DNA from: Antedon bifida
Taxonomy: Eukaryota > Echinodermata > Crinoidea > Comatulida > Antedonidae
NCBI GenBank assembly: GCA_963402885.1
Contig: OY727097.1
Location: forward strand, 1,302,001 to 1,366,000
DNA length: 64,000 bases
Direction: 5' to 3'
In this document: piece after piece, positions 11,688 to 39,600 of the stretch
Numbering within the stretch: position 1 is the first letter of the stretch
Layout: each line of letters begins with the position of its first letter
Notes under the pieces: model-generated
Told to the model about the DNA's origin: nothing
Database searches by the model: none
Seen by the model: only the letters and a program-made list of their open reading frames with translations
Program-made: the position numbers and the translations under genes

Positions 11688-11898
11688 TCTCACCGAGACG
11701 CAACACAATGACGTAACTCGCAACGTAGGTAATTTAACCAATCAGAAGCGAGCAACACAATGACGTAACCCACAACGTAGGTAATTTGACCAATCAGAAG
11801 TAAGCAACACAATGACGAAGCAGGCGCTTAGTCGTTCGTTTTTTATTATTCTAACTATCTTCACTGCGTTGAGTCATAGTGGGCATCAAGCTTTAGAA
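11688..11898. mobile_element. MITE-4 copy with internal duplication
   Basis: The sub-unit GCAACACAATGACGTAAC...GACCAATCAGAAG occurs nearly twice (about 11701 and 11754) with a third partial start at 11805. The right end reads GTTGAGTCATAGTGGGCATC. The two internal units are direct, not inverted. Confidence 0.6.
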
Positions 11899-12253
11899 TA
11901 CATCTGTTCACATTAACGCATTTCAGACTCCGGCCATCGAACCAAATCTAGGCTTAATGTGAACACAACTTAAGGCTATTCGAGCGCCATTTTGATTATG
12001 GATAAACAAAAAAATACATTTATAATTGGATAAGTTGTCACAGAAATTCCTAAATACCAAAGAAGCAAATAATATCAAAGTATTTCACAGCAGCCGTAGA
12101 AGGACGAAATTGTCCAGAAAATACACAGCGGTCAAGTTCTTGTGATATTAAACATAATCAGGTCACTGTTCCAACCACATGGATGACCTTTGGATGGTAT
12201 GATGCAACAATGTCTACCAATCACCTGATGATTTCATGATAATCTGTGAATGC

Positions 12254-12455
12254 TTAAGCTCTGTCTACACTGTCAAACTAGTTTGACGACAAAAAAAGTG
12301 TGATGTGCCTAAATATGGTAGTGATATGCCCGAATAATGTAGTGGTTTGACATCATCAAGTCCATATATGGGCACATGTTGACCAATCACAAGCGCTAGT
12401 TTTATGATTACTTGTGGTGCTCTGTAAGTCTTCCGTTGCATCCAAGTGGAAACCA
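12254..12455 (-). mobile_element. MITE-1 fragment fused to MITE-4 fragment
   Basis: A MITE-1 left arm (TTAAGCTCTGTCTACACTGTC) runs to CCATATATGGGCACATG at about 12378. It then switches to TTGACCAATCACAAGCG and ends in CATCCAAGTGGAAACCATG, the outer part of MITE-4. The MITE-1 right terminus is absent. Confidence 0.7.
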
Positions 12456-12530
12456 TGATTAAAAGCAGAAGCCATGACCACATCCATATGTATATATAAT
12501 GATTATTGTCTCTGTATGATTAAGCTCTGT

Positions 12531-12648
12531 CTACACAATCAAACTTTATTATGACAAAAAAATGTGATGTGCCCATATATGGAGACGATGACATATCACT
12601 ACCATATTTGAGCACATCACTACCATTGATAGTGTGGACAGAGCTTCA
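12531..12648 (+). mobile_element. MITE-1 copy downstream of cullin-4
   Basis: TAAGCTCTGTCTACACAATC to GATAGTGTGGACAGAGCTTCA. It lies about 100 bp past the cullin-4 stop codon, just beyond a candidate polyadenylation signal. Confidence 0.85.
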
Positions 12649-12655
12649 GTCTCTG

Positions 12656-12661
12656 TTTAAT
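12656..12661 (-). terminator. CUL4: Candidate polyadenylation signal of cullin-4
   Basis: A minus-strand ATTAAA lies 93-98 bases past the stop codon (12754-12756). Confidence 0.35.
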
Positions 12662-12753
12662 GTCAACCATCCCACATCCACAGAAACCTTCAACTGCCAT
12701 AGAACACACACAATCTTATTCATTTGCTGTGTGAATTTGTATATACTAATTGT

Positions 12754-26591
<13,838 letters not shown>

Positions 26592-27578
26592 TCAAGTTTG
26601 TTTTGGTCCACAGTACCCTAAAATCTTTGCTTTTCTCTGGTATCTATCCAGTGTTAGAACATTATCTCTTCGCTACTTGTTTTTAAGATGGCTGCGCACA
26701 CACTTCGTCAAACAAAATGTGTACGAATTGTGGGTTGGGTGAAAGGTCAACATTTAAAGGGAAAAATCGCGCGCGCGAAAATCGTATGAGACGTACTTAT
26801 TTATGTAACGAAAATTTATCTAATCTAAGATATCGGCCACGACACGAATTATAAAAAAAAACTTTCTTTCCTTAAAATGGCAATGCTAATACCGTAACAT
26901 AATAGTTTTACATTTTGAATATACTGTACAAAGAAAAGATTTGAAATATGAAAAGTATAATCCGAGTTTAAAAATAAAAAAGTAAAACCAAGGCTATATC
27001 AAAAAACAACAAATGGCAGGTACGAGATTAAAAAACAAAAATATGATGGGCCAGCTTTTAGAAAGAAAGAAATATGGAAATACAATAGAAAAAATAGACC
27101 ATGGAGAAGAATAGGCCAATGTCGGTTTATCCAGGTAAGCTAGGCACGAATTAGACGTGGAAATACTAACAAGAAGGAAACTTTATGGACAATAACAATT
27201 GTACTTAGTGGCCTTGTACCTTGGCCCACTACTACTAGGTACGCCACCACCAATATATTTTTCTGTGGTCGTATGCAGGCAGCAGCAAATTAATACATCA
27301 CATTTAATTATAACAACAAATATAATAAGTTTATTCCATAACTTCATTTCTCACCCTTTTAATAAAAATCGTTATCAAACCAGATTTTTTAAAATAAATA
27401 ATGTAGCATACTAGCACACAATATACACAACCATTTCGATTCTGAAAATATTAAATCAGAATGATTCTACTGCAGTTATTACAATTTGTCTGCAATTTCA
27501 ATGAGGCAATTACTGCAGTAAACACAGCTATAATGATTACCCCAAAAAAAGCTTTATAAATAATTGCATTTAAACAGG
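26592..27578. other. Cullin-4 upstream region
   Basis: AAGATGGCTGCG at 26685-26696, close to the YY1 consensus, lies about 95 bp upstream of the ATG. A CGCGCGCG run follows near 26769. YY1 sites with ATGG are common at animal core promoters, so the start of transcription is likely near here. The rest is AT-rich with chance ORFs. Confidence 0.4.
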
Positions 27579-27787
27579 TTAAAGATGCATTGTCCCCAAA
27601 AAACATGAAAAATGAAGATTAAATAAATCAGACTTTGAATAGGTTATTTTGTAGTTTTAATAAAGTTAATCACTTCCGTAGAAAAAAAAAAACGAAAACA
27701 AATTACTATTATGCGACAATAAAATGGCATATTCAACAACAAAAATTGTAACAATTATTTTTCAGGGGGACAATACATGTTTAAAGA
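27579..27787. mobile_element. MITE-2 copy
   Basis: TTAAAGATGCATTGTCCCC to GGGGGACAATACATGTTTAA. The internal words run in inverse order relative to the copies at 40.8 and 43.6 kb. Confidence 0.85.
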
Positions 27788-28492
27788 GTAAACATGTAGT
27801 AACTGCGGTAGAACTATTTTGTCATGGTTCTTCATTCCATGGAAATACTTATTGTTCGTCATAACAAGCAATTTATTTGATCGTTCACAACAATTGTCAT
27901 TCTTTAAAATAACTTGATTTTCCCACCATAACTTTCAAATAATTAAGGTAGACATAAAGCTAATATTTTTATTCATTTTAACACAAAAAGAAGTTATGTA
28001 GCTTGTATTTTGTCCAGGTGATGATTCTGCCTCAATATACGTATGACACGCCATGTGTGCCTTTACCAATATTAATCTGATAATATAGGTTGCTATCCTA
28101 TTGCATTATAAACACCAACAATTTATTGATCTTCAGTTTAATACTGGAATTAATATGTGTATCTAGAATTTAAATTAAAACAACAAATAATTTATCAAAC
28201 ACTCAAAATATTAAAAATGTTTTGAAGTATTGAAAAGTGATAGTAACTCTCCCAAATACCAGGAACCAGGAATTTAAGTAATACCGGACTTTTCCAAATT
28301 CTAATAATAACAATAATATATAACATTATTGTACTATTGTATTATGATATGCACCATGACGCAGTAAACAAATAGGTAGGGTTTATGGGTTTGCTAGTGG
28401 CTGGTTCCAGTTAGAACAACTTACATTTTAACATTTCAAATAAAAATTAGTATTGATAATAATAATATAAACATTATTGCTACTTTATTAAA
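27788..28492. other. Intergenic, with a MITE-3 remnant
   Basis: About 28246-28305 contains AACTCTCCCAAATACC and AATACCGGACTTTTCC, worn pieces of MITE-3. Nothing else is recognised. Confidence 0.45.
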
Positions 28493-28656
28493 GCTTGGTT
28501 TCAAGTTAGACGCAACGCAACATAAAGCTCACTCCGCAAGTAATTTGACCAATCTTTGATGTGTTGCATCATTATAAGCTGTCACTTGTGATTGGTTAAC
28601 TCACTTGCTTTGCGCTTACGTCATTGCGTTGCATCCAAGTGGAAACCGAGCTTAAT
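28493..28656. mobile_element. MITE-4 copy
   Basis: AGCTTGGTTTCAAGTTAGACG faces CATCCAAGTGGAAACCGAGCT. The inverted core is TTTGACCAATC / TGTGATTGGTTAAC. Confidence 0.85.
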
Positions 28657-29641
28657 GATAAAACAAAAGATGCATGGTAAGTAAAAATGACCATAGGAAG
28701 GTTTGCCAGTGGGTGGGGTTCTAGGTAAAACAACTTAATCATGTTAACAGTAACACTAATTAATCATGATAATAACATTATTGCCAATTTAATTGATTGT
28801 ACATTTGTGACCGTAGGTAGGCTGAAGGGTCCCTAGTGGGTGCTTCCAGTTAAAATAACTGATATTCATACGATCCATGCAATATGCATGATTAATATTA
28901 CAAAAACGTATATTCATGATTGAAATAAAATATTTACAAATCCAGCTGAATGAAGATGAAGTACCGTTTAAAAATAATTTACTGTAACTATGATCGGATT
29001 CTAGATTGTCTGCAATTCAACAAACTTACTGCAGCAGACATACTGTATATATATATGCACCCATTGGTATACCCATCTGTACTGTATATAATACTTAATT
29101 TTACCTAACATCATATATGTCAATGTAGCCTTGTAGAATAAAACCAATTAATAGTGAAACCATCTATCATATCAAAAGTTACAATATGCTCCCTATATCA
29201 AGTATATTTAATAACTAAATTTCATTACACCAAATTTTTACTTCCTCAAATTCCTTTTTTTAATCACCGGCAAATCTCTCCAAAAAATGTTAAAAGGATA
29301 ATAAATAAAATATCGGGAAAGAACCTAAATATAAATAGACAGTCTTAGAGAGACAAAATAAGAAAATCATTTGAATTTTGAATTCATTACAATAGATTTC
29401 TACTATTTCATACTATTTCTATAACTCTAAAACTGAATTTTCTGCACCATCCAAACTTAAACACTAAATGTAGATTATAGCATCAACAGCAGCTTTTGAT
29501 TTGGAACAGCCGAATACCTTATTATATCATGCGCATTTGGACGAGATTCCTAACTCTATTCCTCAAAAGTGTTGGTGGCTTCTAGGTCAGACGACGACCA
29601 ATGACACAATAAGCAAAGGTCATCACAGATTTAAAGCTCTC
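28657..29641. other. Intergenic, nothing recognised
   Basis: A loose repetition of TAGG(T/A)..GGT..CTAGTGG(G/C)TG..TCCAGTTA occurs near 28376, 28697 and 28814, suggesting an old local duplication of about 120-320 bp spacing. No gene is seen. Confidence 0.4.
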
Positions 29642-29792
29642 TAAAGCTCTGTCCACACTATCAGACTAGTTTGACAAAAAAATGGTAGTGATATGCTTAA
29701 ATATGGTAGTGATATAACATCATCATGTCCATATATGGGCACATCACATTTTTATTGTCACATAAAGTTTGATAGTGTAGATAGAGCTTAAG
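29642..29792 (-). mobile_element. MITE-1 copy
   Basis: TAAAGCTCTGTCCACACTATC to GATAGTGTAGATAGAGCTTAA, with TAA at both boundaries. Confidence 0.9.
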
Positions 29793-30653
29793 ATTGGTGG
29801 TATAATGGTGACGGAGATGAACCAACAGGCTTATAGAACCATATATAAAAAATCAAGGATAAAGAAAATATACTATCAAGACAATGCAGCATAAATTTCT
29901 GTCACAAATTTATAAATTCTATGATTTACAAAAGATAAAAATAAATGCTTGTTGCCAATCTTTGTAGCGAAGAAAAGAACACCGGTTTGTCCTGGATACC
30001 AGGCTCTATATTGTCAACAAATAACCTGTATAACATTACTTTATAACTGCATACGCCCTTGCATATACACACACATATAAATGCAACTGAACAAAAGTAG
30101 TGAGCAAACACAAGAGGTTATTTGATACAATTGTGCAACAATTCTGTGTAAAAAATATGCTAAAACTTATAGATACTTAGATTTATCTGCACCATTTTAA
30201 AAAGTACTATAATATACTCTATCTACAGTTTAAATGGCACATAGTCAAATTTGGGATCAAACGATAAAAATTGCAGAAAATTGCTATACTGTGTTGCTAT
30301 ACGGTTATCCGCACAATCAAACGTATGGTTTAAAATTGTCTATAAGCACGGTCAACCATGTATGTAATTAGTATTTATTTTCCATCAGCAATGTCGACCA
30401 TGCTACTTAATTCTAGAACAGGGAACTAGGCCCTGATAGAAAACTTCATATTGGACGTACAGTCAACTGTGACAATAGAAAATATCAAATTACACGCAGA
30501 ATTGACCATGCCTATATAACAAAAATATATCAAAATTGTTCTTGAACTCAGCAATGTATTTTTTCTGCGAGTTTTATGTTTTTATCTTAAATTTGAATTA
30601 AAAATTCATCAAGGCATGCTATATGTAAAACTCTTTTGAATACTGGGTGACTA
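29793..30653. other. Downstream flank of the Mondo gene
   Basis: AT-rich sequence between MITE-1 and the Mondo stop codon. I could not fix a polyadenylation signal. Confidence 0.4.
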
Positions 30654-33600
30654 TCAACTCTCCTCCATGTGATTGTTTAATTCTCTATCCACTAAATCTT
30701 GAACTTGTTTTGAAAGTAACTGAGGTTTCGTTAGCACCATCGTCTTTTTACTGACTTCACGAACAGCTTTTGTTGCCACTGAAAAAGAACAGAGTGAAAT
30801 ACAGTTGTGTCGTCAATACCAGAGCTATCACTACCAAGCCATTGACATGAGTATCTCCAATGTCTTACTAAAGCGTTGTCTACACTATCAAACTTTATGT
30901 GACAAAAAAATGTGATGTGCCCATATATGGACATGATGAGGTCATATCACTACCATATTTGGGCACATCACACTTTTTTTGTCAAACTAGTTTGATAGTG
31001 TAGACAGAGCTTTAGAAACTTGCTGGTTCGGTTGGGTTAAATTAAGTCTCCATTGCATAATTCTGGTTATAAATGCTAAATACTTACATGGTCGTAGATT
31101 TTTTAGTCTACAAGATTGATCAACCCATTCGTTTAGTGCTTGCTCAAAATTATCACTCGATACGCTCGACATCGCACTTAAATACGATGAAAATAGAGGC
31201 TCAATTAGCATACGAAACTGGTTACGAGTTAAGGAATAAAATCATAAAATCAACTGCCATTCGGGTGCTGAATGCTTGTCAGTATACCGTACGAGAGTGA
31301 CACTTTGTAATTGTTTTTGTTCATTTATCTCTTTTTGTATATCTCAATTTCTATGTATATTTTATATGATGATGACAATAAATTGAATTCATTTTCCACT
31401 GATGAATGAATAAAGATTAAAGGCATTTTAAGAGTGTTACTTTTTGTATAATGGCCAAGGAAACTTGGGTAGGGTGTTATTAAAGTTTGATTGATAAGGA
31501 TACAATCCAGAACTTCCAATTAGAGCACATTGATTGTTTAACGTACTCATCGTACATTGCTTGTAGCTGATGGTCATTTTGTGAACTGACCACTGGTGCT
31601 CCAGCGTCCGGCAATGCATCCTGGACTTCACTGTAAATAACATATATTGCATTGATTAACATAAAAGATTTAAGTTGGTATTAACTAAATGTATAGATTG
31701 AGTTAAAATCTTGTAACATTCCTTTTTTGCTATGTAACTCAAATTGCAGTCAAATTCTATTGTCAGATTGTAACTGGAGAACTAGAATGTGTGAGTTTCA
31801 CAGGCAAGGCAGTAACAAAGCAAATCAAAATCTGGGAAGGCATTAGTAGAAAACCACATTTGCTCATTCTATGAACTACACCGTAAAGTGGTGTATGGCA
31901 TGTTGTGCAGGTTGGGGAGGACAGGCAATATGGTCACGAAATGCATTTATGATTTTGTTCTTCCATCATCCAATCTACATGGTAGATAAATGAAACTATT
32001 GTATTAACCACGTGACTATGTGACGTCAGTTTATTTATATATATATATAATTTTTTTTTCTTTATAGTTATAATAATATAGACACTAATTTGTTCTTGAG
32101 CTATCGAGAATTTTGTACTCTGTATTCGTTTTTCCAAAATAAAAGATGAAATGAAAATAGCTGTAACCAGAGTTGCAATTGAGGTTGCAATAGCAATAAA
32201 GGCATGAGTTTATGGATACACTCCATGGGTAAAGGAGCTGCTACAGCCATATATGATACTGCGATAGGATTTGAACCCCAAACATGGCATTAATAAGTAA
32301 GCACTTAGCTACATCGCCATTACAATACCAAAAAAAGAAGTATTTACTTTATTTGGTCATTTAAACGTTCAATTTCTTCATTTAACTCTTTCATTTCATG
32401 TTTCTTCTTTTCAATCTCGCCTTGTATAGATTTTATATGGTCCGTAGCTACAAAGTAGAAATAAAATGTATACATTAGTTACAAACAATGATAAATATGA
32501 ATTATGAAAATGGGCGATTTATTTTTCTGGAGAATTTACTACAAATAATAATAGCTTACTTTTTAGCAAGAGTGTAGCTTGACTAATCTTGTCATTGCCC
32601 GATTGAGGCCCACACACGATCTGTTGAATCTCGTCCAAGCCTGATTGTATATTATGTCTTCTTTTGTGTTCCGACGATAAATGTTGTATCCTCCTGCGTT
32701 GTTCCTGTATCGCAATTTAAGTAAAATATGTATTTGAAAACACTTGTTGTTGTCTAAATATTTCGTTAATTAATGTTAATTCAGTTTTAATTAATTCTTT
32801 TATGTCTTAAGTAGCTTCCAAATTGGACCCGAGAATATGCAAACAAAATCTGTGATTGGAAACATGCTGTCATTGTCAGCAAATTCATTGATTAGCCCAG
32901 GAGATTATTAATCAATCTTTCAATAGCCCTTTTCCCCATTTTGGTGACGACAAAAAAAAACCCCACTATAACAATTCTGAAAAAGGCTTATGTGACCCTC
33001 TTTATGCAGACCAGATAAATGAAGAAATAAAATCACAACAATTTTAACGGACAAAAACAGAAAACAAATCTTGGTTACTTTTGTCCAATTCTACCTACCC
33101 TTTGTTTACCATCTAATTCAGAACGTTTCTTTTTAGACCTTGGGGCCTGAAACTACAAAATCAAACAAAATAATGTTAATACAGTGGAGTTTTAGTTTGG
33201 CTACCAATCCAACGGTTCAGGGTTCAAGTCCTGTCATTTCAGGATTTGTTCTAATTTCTACAAAAATCTCCACTCCCCAAGACTAGTAATAAGACTTAGT
33301 TTATGTAGAGCATCTTGTGTATATGTTTGTCTTGTGAACAGGATTGCCACCTTTAAGAAGGATAGTGAAGGAATTCGCTTATGGTTATCCTTGGCAATTT
33401 GCATAAATATACAAAAACAAGCTATTGACTTAAGCTCTGTTTACACTATCAAACTAGTTTGACAAAGTGTGATGCACCCAAATATGGTAGTGACATGACA
33501 TCATCATGTCCATATATGGGCACATCACATTTTTTTGTCACAAAAAGTTTGATAGTGTAGACAAGGCCTTATAAATGTATGTGATGAAATTGTCGATTCA

Positions 33601-36600
33601 AAGGATTAAAACTTTACCTCAAATTCTGTAGGAGTGTTTGGATCATTAGGCCCACCAGGAGACGAAGCTGTACCTGTGGAGTAAAAACCGACAAAATACT
33701 GAATCATAGATAGAAATAAGTGCACAAAATACTCTCAAACATCTTTTACCATACACAGCATATATTTATTTTTCACTGAAAATAACCAGTATGTAATAAG
33801 CAATACTGTTATATAGGGTGTACTTACCACTAGAAAGTGGTTGTTAAAAATCTGCAATTTTTATTAAAAATAACAGATAAATGTGGTATGGGATTGTTTT
33901 GGGCCTAATTTGTATGAAAATAGAAGATTTATCGATAATTAATTATTTGTAGTTAATTGTCTATATAAGGAAATTCCATACCTAAAAGGAAGTTAAAAAT
34001 AAGAACATTAAATTATTCGGCATCTAAAATAAAAAAATCAATTAGGTAATTCACTAAAAAGAGAAATTAATATAATTAAAAATTATACAACGTACATAAT
34101 TTACAATTTTTTTATGTATTTTTTGATTTTTTGTGTGTTTTTTAAAGTATTGGCATATTATATTTGTACAACCTATCTAATATGATAGAAATGTATAATT
34201 ATTTTCTTACAGTTTAAAAACAACACAGCATTCATTTGAACACAGCAAAATGTGCTAAAAGGGGTTTTTGAATTTTTAATTATTATATAAAATCAACCTG
34301 TAATGTTTTTAGAAATTCTTATTATTATATGAGCATGACACCAATAAGAATAAGATAGGGTAGTGTTTAAAATTACATTTCTTTACCCAATCAACTAAAT
34401 TATTATTAAAAATAACTTGTTTAATATGGACATCCTATATATATATTTTATGTACTTTTAATGTTTTTCCTACCATAAAAGTAAATTTTACTAATTAGAA
34501 TAATGGGATCCCTGCAAAAGATTGTTTTGTGGATTTGAACCTATGCACTTTAGAACATAAGCCTGGTATTCTATTTCTATACCACTAATAATTTAATCCC
34601 AGGATGTATATTTGTTGTTGAAAGTGAAAACAGGTTAAAATATGAAAAATAAATGAAAATTATAAGAAAATATACATATTATATTTAGAAAAAAACAAGG
34701 TGATAAAAAGCAAAATCCACGGCGTGGATCAAACGCCGCGGTATACTTGCCGCAAGTGAACCAGGGGTTCACAGAGTAACCTGAGGTTCACATAGTGCAA
34801 ATAACATTGTCTGAGGAGACGCGGTGGCAGCAGAGTATAGACACACTACTAGCTCAACACCATTTACTCACTAGATGCCGTAGACAGGTAGCCTGGAGTT
34901 AGCACCGGGGTTAACGCTTCTCGATCACTCGTGGGACTTTGTTTACCACGATCTTTCGAATCCAACTAGGAAAACATACGTAGTAGGGCAATGATATGCA
35001 AATATATGCAAATATTAGTGTAAAAAAAAAAAAAACAATACACCTACCTTTAACAATAACTAATAAAAATATAAAAAAAAGTGTTTTATCAAGTTTCACC
35101 AAACCACATAAAATGTCCAATCATAGATTGTTTTATGATAGATGTATCAATTAATTATCATATTTAGGGGTCATGTCAGCATTATTCTACTGCAGTTAAT
35201 GCAGTAACGTATGATTTTAATTTTTTCAATGTTTCAGAAAATGTTTTGAAAAAATGGTGCTAATTGCATGAAAAGGTTAGATTTAAACAAATTGTAATTA
35301 CTGCAGTAACTGCACAAGAATATCTTGACATGATCCCTTATACAAAACATATTTTTCTCGTAGGAGTAAATTGACTAATAGTCAAAGTGCCACATGGCAT
35401 TTCTTTACAATTTTCAACAATTCTGTTATATTGTACTGTAAAAGCAGACATTTTATTCTACAATTCCAATACAGAATACAATATATCATTTTCAATTTGT
35501 TTGTATTTAAACAAGTTTATATTTCAAATATTTTTTTATATATAGTCTAAGTGTGAATTTTAATCTACTAGAGTAAATACAACAGAAGTTAAATGTGTCA
35601 AAATAATTTTAAGTAATTTAGTAAAATGTAAAATTACATATTTTTCATTAAAAAAACTTGTCTACAAAATTGTTCTCCTCCGAAACCAGTCTCTAAGGAT
35701 TTACACAAAGTACTATATTGTATTCTGCATTGGTATAAATATTTTATTACCACTGCAAACTCTCAGTAAGCATGCTACCTACCTTTACAGATAAGGCTGT
35801 TCCGAGGGCCTCGGGAAGGGGCGCCAGCGTCCTGTATTGACGAGGACTTGCTGTCTTTGCTCGCTCTGAGTATAAAAAATTAAAAACTATCATAATAACA
35901 ATAACAATCAAATAGCATCACTTTTAACTGAGGAATTTTAAAATTATTGTTGTATATTTGATTTTTATTTAATATATTTTACATTTCCATAATTTAATTT
36001 TTTTTGGACAATTTATTTGAAAAAAAGTTTTAGGGCATGTTGTGTTTTCAACTTTTTATCTGATATTCCAATAAAATATATATTTCTTTACTCTATCTAA
36101 AATATAAAAAAATTTTGTCATTATTGTTATCTAAATCAAACCTCTTCTAGTATTCGTCTGCAAAGATTGGCTGTAAGTAGAGACACTTGAGTTTTCAAAG
36201 TCCATATTTTCTTGCGAATAGTAACTTGTCGGCGTCTGCGCTATACGTATAGCCATCGGTATCGGTTGCATACCGGATTCGGTTGTAATCACCATGGTAG
36301 TGGGATCCCAACCAGTGGTAGCAGATGCCGTCGGTTTCACCCAGGTGTTCAACGATGCGATTAGTTCATTTTGGGTTTGTTCCGACATGGAGTGAGGAAC
36401 ATTTCCTGGAGAGGATACAACGCTGGAAACGTTGCTATTGCACTGATGCATTATGGGACTGACAGGTTCCATTTTAGTATTCGTAGTCGCCTGTAAAAAG
36501 AAATATGATGTAAAACTCAGTTGATTTGTCTATCTAGTGATCTAGTGGTAGGCATAGTGTGGATTTGTTGCTGATGTCAGATTTTAGGGCTTGTTTAACT

Positions 36601-39600
36601 TTTAAATCATACAACTAAAGATGTAAAAATAATTCTTAAACATTTTTTTTTGTTGAATATGCCATTTTTCTTGTACATATCTTTCATATACTTTTTTTTC
36701 ATATAAAAAAATAAAGAAAATATATTTTAATTCAAGAGCGGATGATAAAGCCAGTGATAACTTGTGGGAGGCTGCCTATACACAAATGAACTCTATTCAT
36801 TTTTTAATTCATTCAGTTTAGTTACCATTTGCACTTGATTTCCAAAATTCGTCATGACGTCAACAGGAGCCGTAGATACAGGATGCATTGGCTGAAAACT
36901 ATAGTTTGTCGTTGAGAAAGAATTTAGCAAATCATCTATTATATCGACTTCCGAGACGCCCATATCACTCACAAAGTTGCCTTCCATTTGGTTGTTCTGA
37001 GGCATGGACATCGGGAACTGGTTGAACTGCATCTGGGGCTCGTTAGAATTGAATAGTTGGCGCGATGTCGGTGACGGGATGGTGTTGAAACTGACGGTGC
37101 GCGGTTTGCTGGACGACTGCACTACAACCGGGTAAGATGTATCTGTGCTCATCATTTCACCATATATGGAGCTGGATAGTTGATCCTGCAATAGATCATA
37201 AAACGATTTTTTGGTTAATAATTGAAGAATTTATATCAATTTTTAAATTAGGTCATATCTGAAATATTGTTTTGTTACATAGTCAACTCTCCCAATACTG
37301 GACACCTTTGGGCTGTCTGATTTTCTGAAAAGTCTGGTATTCGGAATGTGTTTTTAAGGGTAAAAATTAATTTGGGACTGTTTGAACTTCAAGAAAAGTC
37401 TGGTATTGGGAGAGTTTACAGTTTTGGGAGAGTTTCTGGTTTCAGAGAGTCTGGTATTGGGAGAGTTGACTGTATTTAATAACATCTTTTGTTCAGTTTG
37501 TATTTTGCTTTTTAGGTGATGCCACATTAAACAAATAAAAAAAATGTTTATGATTTAATTGGTATTGTATTGGTGACAATTTCCTGATGGTATGGTCACA
37601 TGTTCAATTACAACATCATTTAATATTCATTTTATTTCATTTACATGGCATTTTTTCCGTTTTCTATTTATTGAATTTAATGTGACACATTTAATTGCTT
37701 ATTCTTAAAATGTACTAGAAGAACGTGTTAAATTGTGACTCATTAATTGCTTAACTCACATGTCCTAATGAGTCACTTCTCATTAAACCACCATAAGAAT
37801 TGCCACACATTGGCATGGAGCCCATACTATTGTCCTTGGTTGGTGTTTTGGTTAGCAAGTCTAGAAAAAAACATTTGTAAAATATGTAATTATTGTATAA
37901 ACAGAGTTTTCAGGTTACTGTAATATTACTATACTGTACATTGTAAGAATTTCTATTAAAAACAACCACAACAACATATTATATTGCTTCTCTTCACCCA
38001 GGTGTACAAATGGGTACTTGGTAAGGTCAAGACACAACTTTGCGGTGATTACTAATGTAATAATGTAATGTTGTTCGATTTATATAGCGCTTATACAATC
38101 CAAAATACAAAAAGATTGTCCCAAAGCACTGAGAGAAAAAACAGAAAGAAATTACAAAGAAAAAAGATGGGTTTTTAAGAGTGTTCTGAAAACTATGATA
38201 CTAGCTGCATTATGAGATACATACAGTATTTGAACGTGTTTGATCTAAAAATAACCGGGATAATACTACTGTGTATACAGCGCTTAAAAGTTTCACAACA
38301 TTCAGGATAATGTTAATAATGTGTTGTGAGGTGATTAGAGGCTTTGTGCATTAAGTGTCATATAAGATTGACGTATTATTATTAAGCGCTTTATATACCT
38401 AGGATATCATTATTACTATTAAACCACGAATTACTACATAATCGCATGGAGCTCATAGTATTGTCCATGTGAACTGACTGGCATTAGACTACAATTAAAC
38501 ATACAGAAGAATCCTCCTTTGGAACACCACTACTATGGAAAATATGTTTTATATATTTTTATATATCAATATTTTCCTATATGTCATTTTTCATTGAGAT
38601 CTCTATTTTTATATCTTAAAATTGTAATGAAAATATGTTAAGCACTTTGATCACATTGGAAAAGCGCTATATATAAGCAATTATTATTATTATTTTTAAC
38701 GCTATGGCTAACCACTATTAACACTGTCTTGAAGGTGTCCCTTTAATAGGGGTTCTACCATATTATATACATATATGCTCCATGACTCAAAAATGTATTG
38801 TAGTCGGAGAAGTATCCATGTATTTAAGCTTAGAGTTTGTGAATTTTCTTTTTCTGTTTGTACGTTTGTGAAATATTTCCGAATGAAAAGAAAATTGAAA
38901 TTGATAATATTGTAGAGAAATAAACACAAAATATCATGTATCCTAAATTACTAGTCTAATCACTTCAGATAAATGCTGTTTGGAAGGAAAATTACTGATG
39001 TGGAAAATCAATTATGAATGACAATAATGAGATTTAATTAATTTATCCAATTAATCACCACTTAAGTATTTTAATATTCCAATTTTTATATCTATCAATA
39101 TTCATTTGTACTATCAAGTACTTCATACGAATCTAGTAATATGAACTGTCTAAAAACGACACAAAATTATAATGAATTGTAAATTAAAACCATCAATCAC
39201 GAGTGGAAAGAGAATCTCTTCGATATTCTCTCTAAACGACATTACAAAACCATTATAAATATTACAATATTCTACCGTATAAGAATGTGTATGCATTATA
39301 AGGTAGAAAGAAATTAAAATATATACAGTCTAAACTATCAATATTTATACCGTATTTTGTTAATCTTCTAAACGAATTCAGTAAAGTATTAATTTTACAT
39401 TACTGTTATTAGCTAATGTCCAAGTACATTTGTTAAGCTCTGTCTACTCTGTCAAACTAGTTTGACAAAGAAGTGTGATGTGCCCAAATATGGCAGTGAT
39501 ATGCCCAAATATGGTAGTGATATGACATCATCATGTCCATATATGGGCACATCACATTTTGTTGTCACATAAAGTTTGATAGACAGAGCTGTTACATCTT

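Noticed and set aside
31437..31500. Extension of the Mondo exon beyond NWKFWI into VSLSIKL
   Set aside because: It runs into a stop a few codons later and ignores a perfect U12 donor with matching branch point.
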